Shown in pieces: positions 5,958-7,063 of a DNA stretch of 7,063 nucleotides. The DNA comes from Bacteroides sp. (GTDB lineage Bacteria > Bacteroidota > Bacteroidia > Bacteroidales > Bacteroidaceae). Positions within the stretch are counted from its first letter, which is position 1; each line of letters opens with the position of its first letter. Both the position numbers and the translations under genes were made by a program. The stretch spans positions 1 to 7,063 of the forward strand of contig JAUMWZ010000083.1 in assembly GCA_030529405.1 (NCBI GenBank), in the 5' to 3' direction. The notes below the pieces were generated by a model. That model did no database searches. It saw only the letters and a program-made list of their open reading frames with translations, and had not been told where the DNA came from.

Positions 5958-7063
5958 TTATTGTATTCTAGCAATCCAGTCTTCTACGTCTTTTACACTT
6001 GGATTAGTTAGTTCTAACTTATACTTTTTGTTCACTCCACATATATCTTGATGTAGTTTTTGTGGATTGACATTTTTCATTTCTTCTACAATATTGTAGC
6101 CAGCTTTTTGCAAAACAGGAACCCATTCTTCTGTCACACCAATCTCAGTGTATTTAGCTACTGGGTCTTTCTTTATTGTTTTCTCTGGACGCATTTGTGG
6201 GAAGAACAGCACTTCTTGAATTGTTGTCTGTCCAGTCATAAGCATTGTAAGTCTGTCCATACCTATTCCCATACCAGATGTAGGTGGCATACCGTATTCC
6301 AATGCACGAACAAAATCTAGGTCAATAAACATTGCCTCGTCATCTCCTTTTTCACTAAGTCGCAACTGCTCTTGGAATCTCTCCAACTGGTCGATTGGAT
6401 CGTTCAACTCAGAATAAGCGTTAGCTAATTCCTTACCGTTTACCATCAATTCAAATCGTTCTGTGAGTTCAGGGTTATTCCTATGCCTCTTAGTTAATGG
6501 AGACATTTCCACAGGATAATCTATAATGAATGTAGGTTGTATATAGTTACCTTCACAGAATTCTCCAAATATCTCATCAATAAGCTTACCCTTACCCATA
6601 GTTTCATCAACTTCGAGTTTGAGTGCTTTACATACTTCTCTAATTTCTTCTTCGCTCTTTCCCGCGAGGTCATATCCTGTAAACTCTTTGATAGAGTCTA
6701 ACATTGTAACTCTCTTATATGGAGCTTTGAAGTTTATTATATTGTCTCCAACTTTAACTTCGTGAGTACCGTTTACATCAAGACATATCTTATCGACCAT
6801 CTGTTCTGTAAACTCCATCATCCAGTTATAGTCTTTGTATGACACATACACTTCCATTGCAGTAAACTCAGGGTTGTGAGTTCTGTCCATTCCTTCATTA
6901 CGGAAGTTCTTAGAAAACTCATACACACCTTCAAAACCTCCGACTATAAGTCTTTTTAGGTAAAGCTCATTTGCTATACGAAGGTAAAGAGGCATATTAA
7001 GCGAGTTGTGATGAGTTATGAACGGACGAGCCGCTGCACCACCTGGAATAGATTGCAAAATAG
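5958..7063 (-). CDS. lysS: Lysyl-tRNA synthetase, class II, 5' part beyond the window
   Basis: This is the C-terminal part, about 367 codons, of the enzyme that charges tRNA(Lys) with lysine. The frame stays open to the window edge. The first whole codon (7059-7061) is Ile, giving ILQSIPGGAAARPF, which in this family directly follows class II motif 1. The TTG at 7056-7058 is therefore an internal Leu codon, and the true start lies outside. Motif 2 is seen as NFRNEGMDRTHNPEF (FRNE at 6894-6905) and motif 3 as GMGIGMDR (6252-6275), followed by LFFPQMRPE. E. coli LysS ends almost directly after that point. Here about 70 more residues follow (5961 to about 6180), including VLQKAGY, NPQKLHQDI and a final VEDWIARIQ. 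I recall such a tail in Bacteroides LysS, so it is likely lineage-typical. The N-terminal anticodon-binding OB fold is not in the window. The gene stands first of three visible operon genes. Confidence 0.97.
   Translation of the reverse strand, partial: ILQSIPGGAAARPFITHHNSLNMPLYLRIANELYLKRLIVGGFEGVYEFSKNFRNEGMDRTHNPEFTAMEVYVSYKDYNWMMEFTEQMVDKICLDVNGTHEVKVGDNIINFKAPYKRVTMLDSIKEFTGYDLAGKSEEEIREVCKALKLEVDETMGKGKLIDEIFGEFCEGNYIQPTFIIDYPVEMSPLTKRHRNNPELTERFELMVNGKELANAYSELNDPIDQLERFQEQLRLSEKGDDEAMFIDLDFVRALEYGMPPTSGMGIGMDRLTMLMTGQTTIQEVLFFPQMRPEKTIKKDPVAKYTEIGVTEEWVPVLQKAGYNIVEEMKNVNPQKLHQDICGVNKKYKLELTNPSVKDVEDWIARIQ

Noticed and set aside
6060..6320. 86-codon plus-strand open frame opposite lysS
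   Set aside because: It lies wholly within the conserved lysS coding sequence on the other strand, has a low-complexity Cys/His/Phe-rich translation and no recognisable family. It is a shadow frame.
7056..7058. TTG as the lysS start codon
   Set aside because: The codon lies inside the conserved stretch ILQSIPGGAAARPF, and the frame continues open to the window edge, so it is an internal Leu.

Overview
This window looks like chromosomal DNA of an AT-rich Bacteroidota, most likely order Bacteroidales. Four things point there: the gene order lysS-gpsA-pgi, which I recall from Bacteroides and Porphyromonas; a family GH92 alpha-mannosidase lipoprotein; a sequence matching the Bacteroidota -7 promoter box (TAnnTTTG); and the absence of Shine-Dalgarno sequences at the gene starts. 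No species can be named from the sequence alone.

Left half, plus strand. A leader (1-219) carries five copies of a short AT-rich motif spaced exactly 22 bp apart (63-163), then a TATCTTTG box (181-188). Next come a complete GH92 lipoprotein (220-2451) and, 24 bp later, a complete acyl-ACP thioesterase (2476-3228). The two genes look co-transcribed, but nothing in the sequence ties their activities together. One trims mannose from glycans at the cell surface or in the periplasm. The other releases fatty acids from acyl carrier protein in the cytoplasm.

Middle. A 324-bp gene-free stretch (3229-3552) separates two convergent transcription units. It holds a second array of the same 22-bp-phased motif (3264-3342), partly in the opposite orientation, and a strong hairpin terminator for the minus-strand operon (3480-3529).

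Right half, minus strand. This reads from right to left: the 3' part of lysS (lysyl-tRNA synthetase, cut by the window edge), gpsA (glycerol-3-phosphate dehydrogenase) and pgi (glucose-6-phosphate isomerase). Spacers are 50 and 18 bp, and the terminator follows pgi. These are housekeeping genes for translation, phospholipid precursor supply and central sugar metabolism.

The genes are ordinary family members. The least explained feature is the pair of related 22-bp-phased repeat arrays, one on each side of the mannosidase/thioesterase pair. I see no CRISPR array, insertion sequence, transposase, tRNA, rRNA or defence system.
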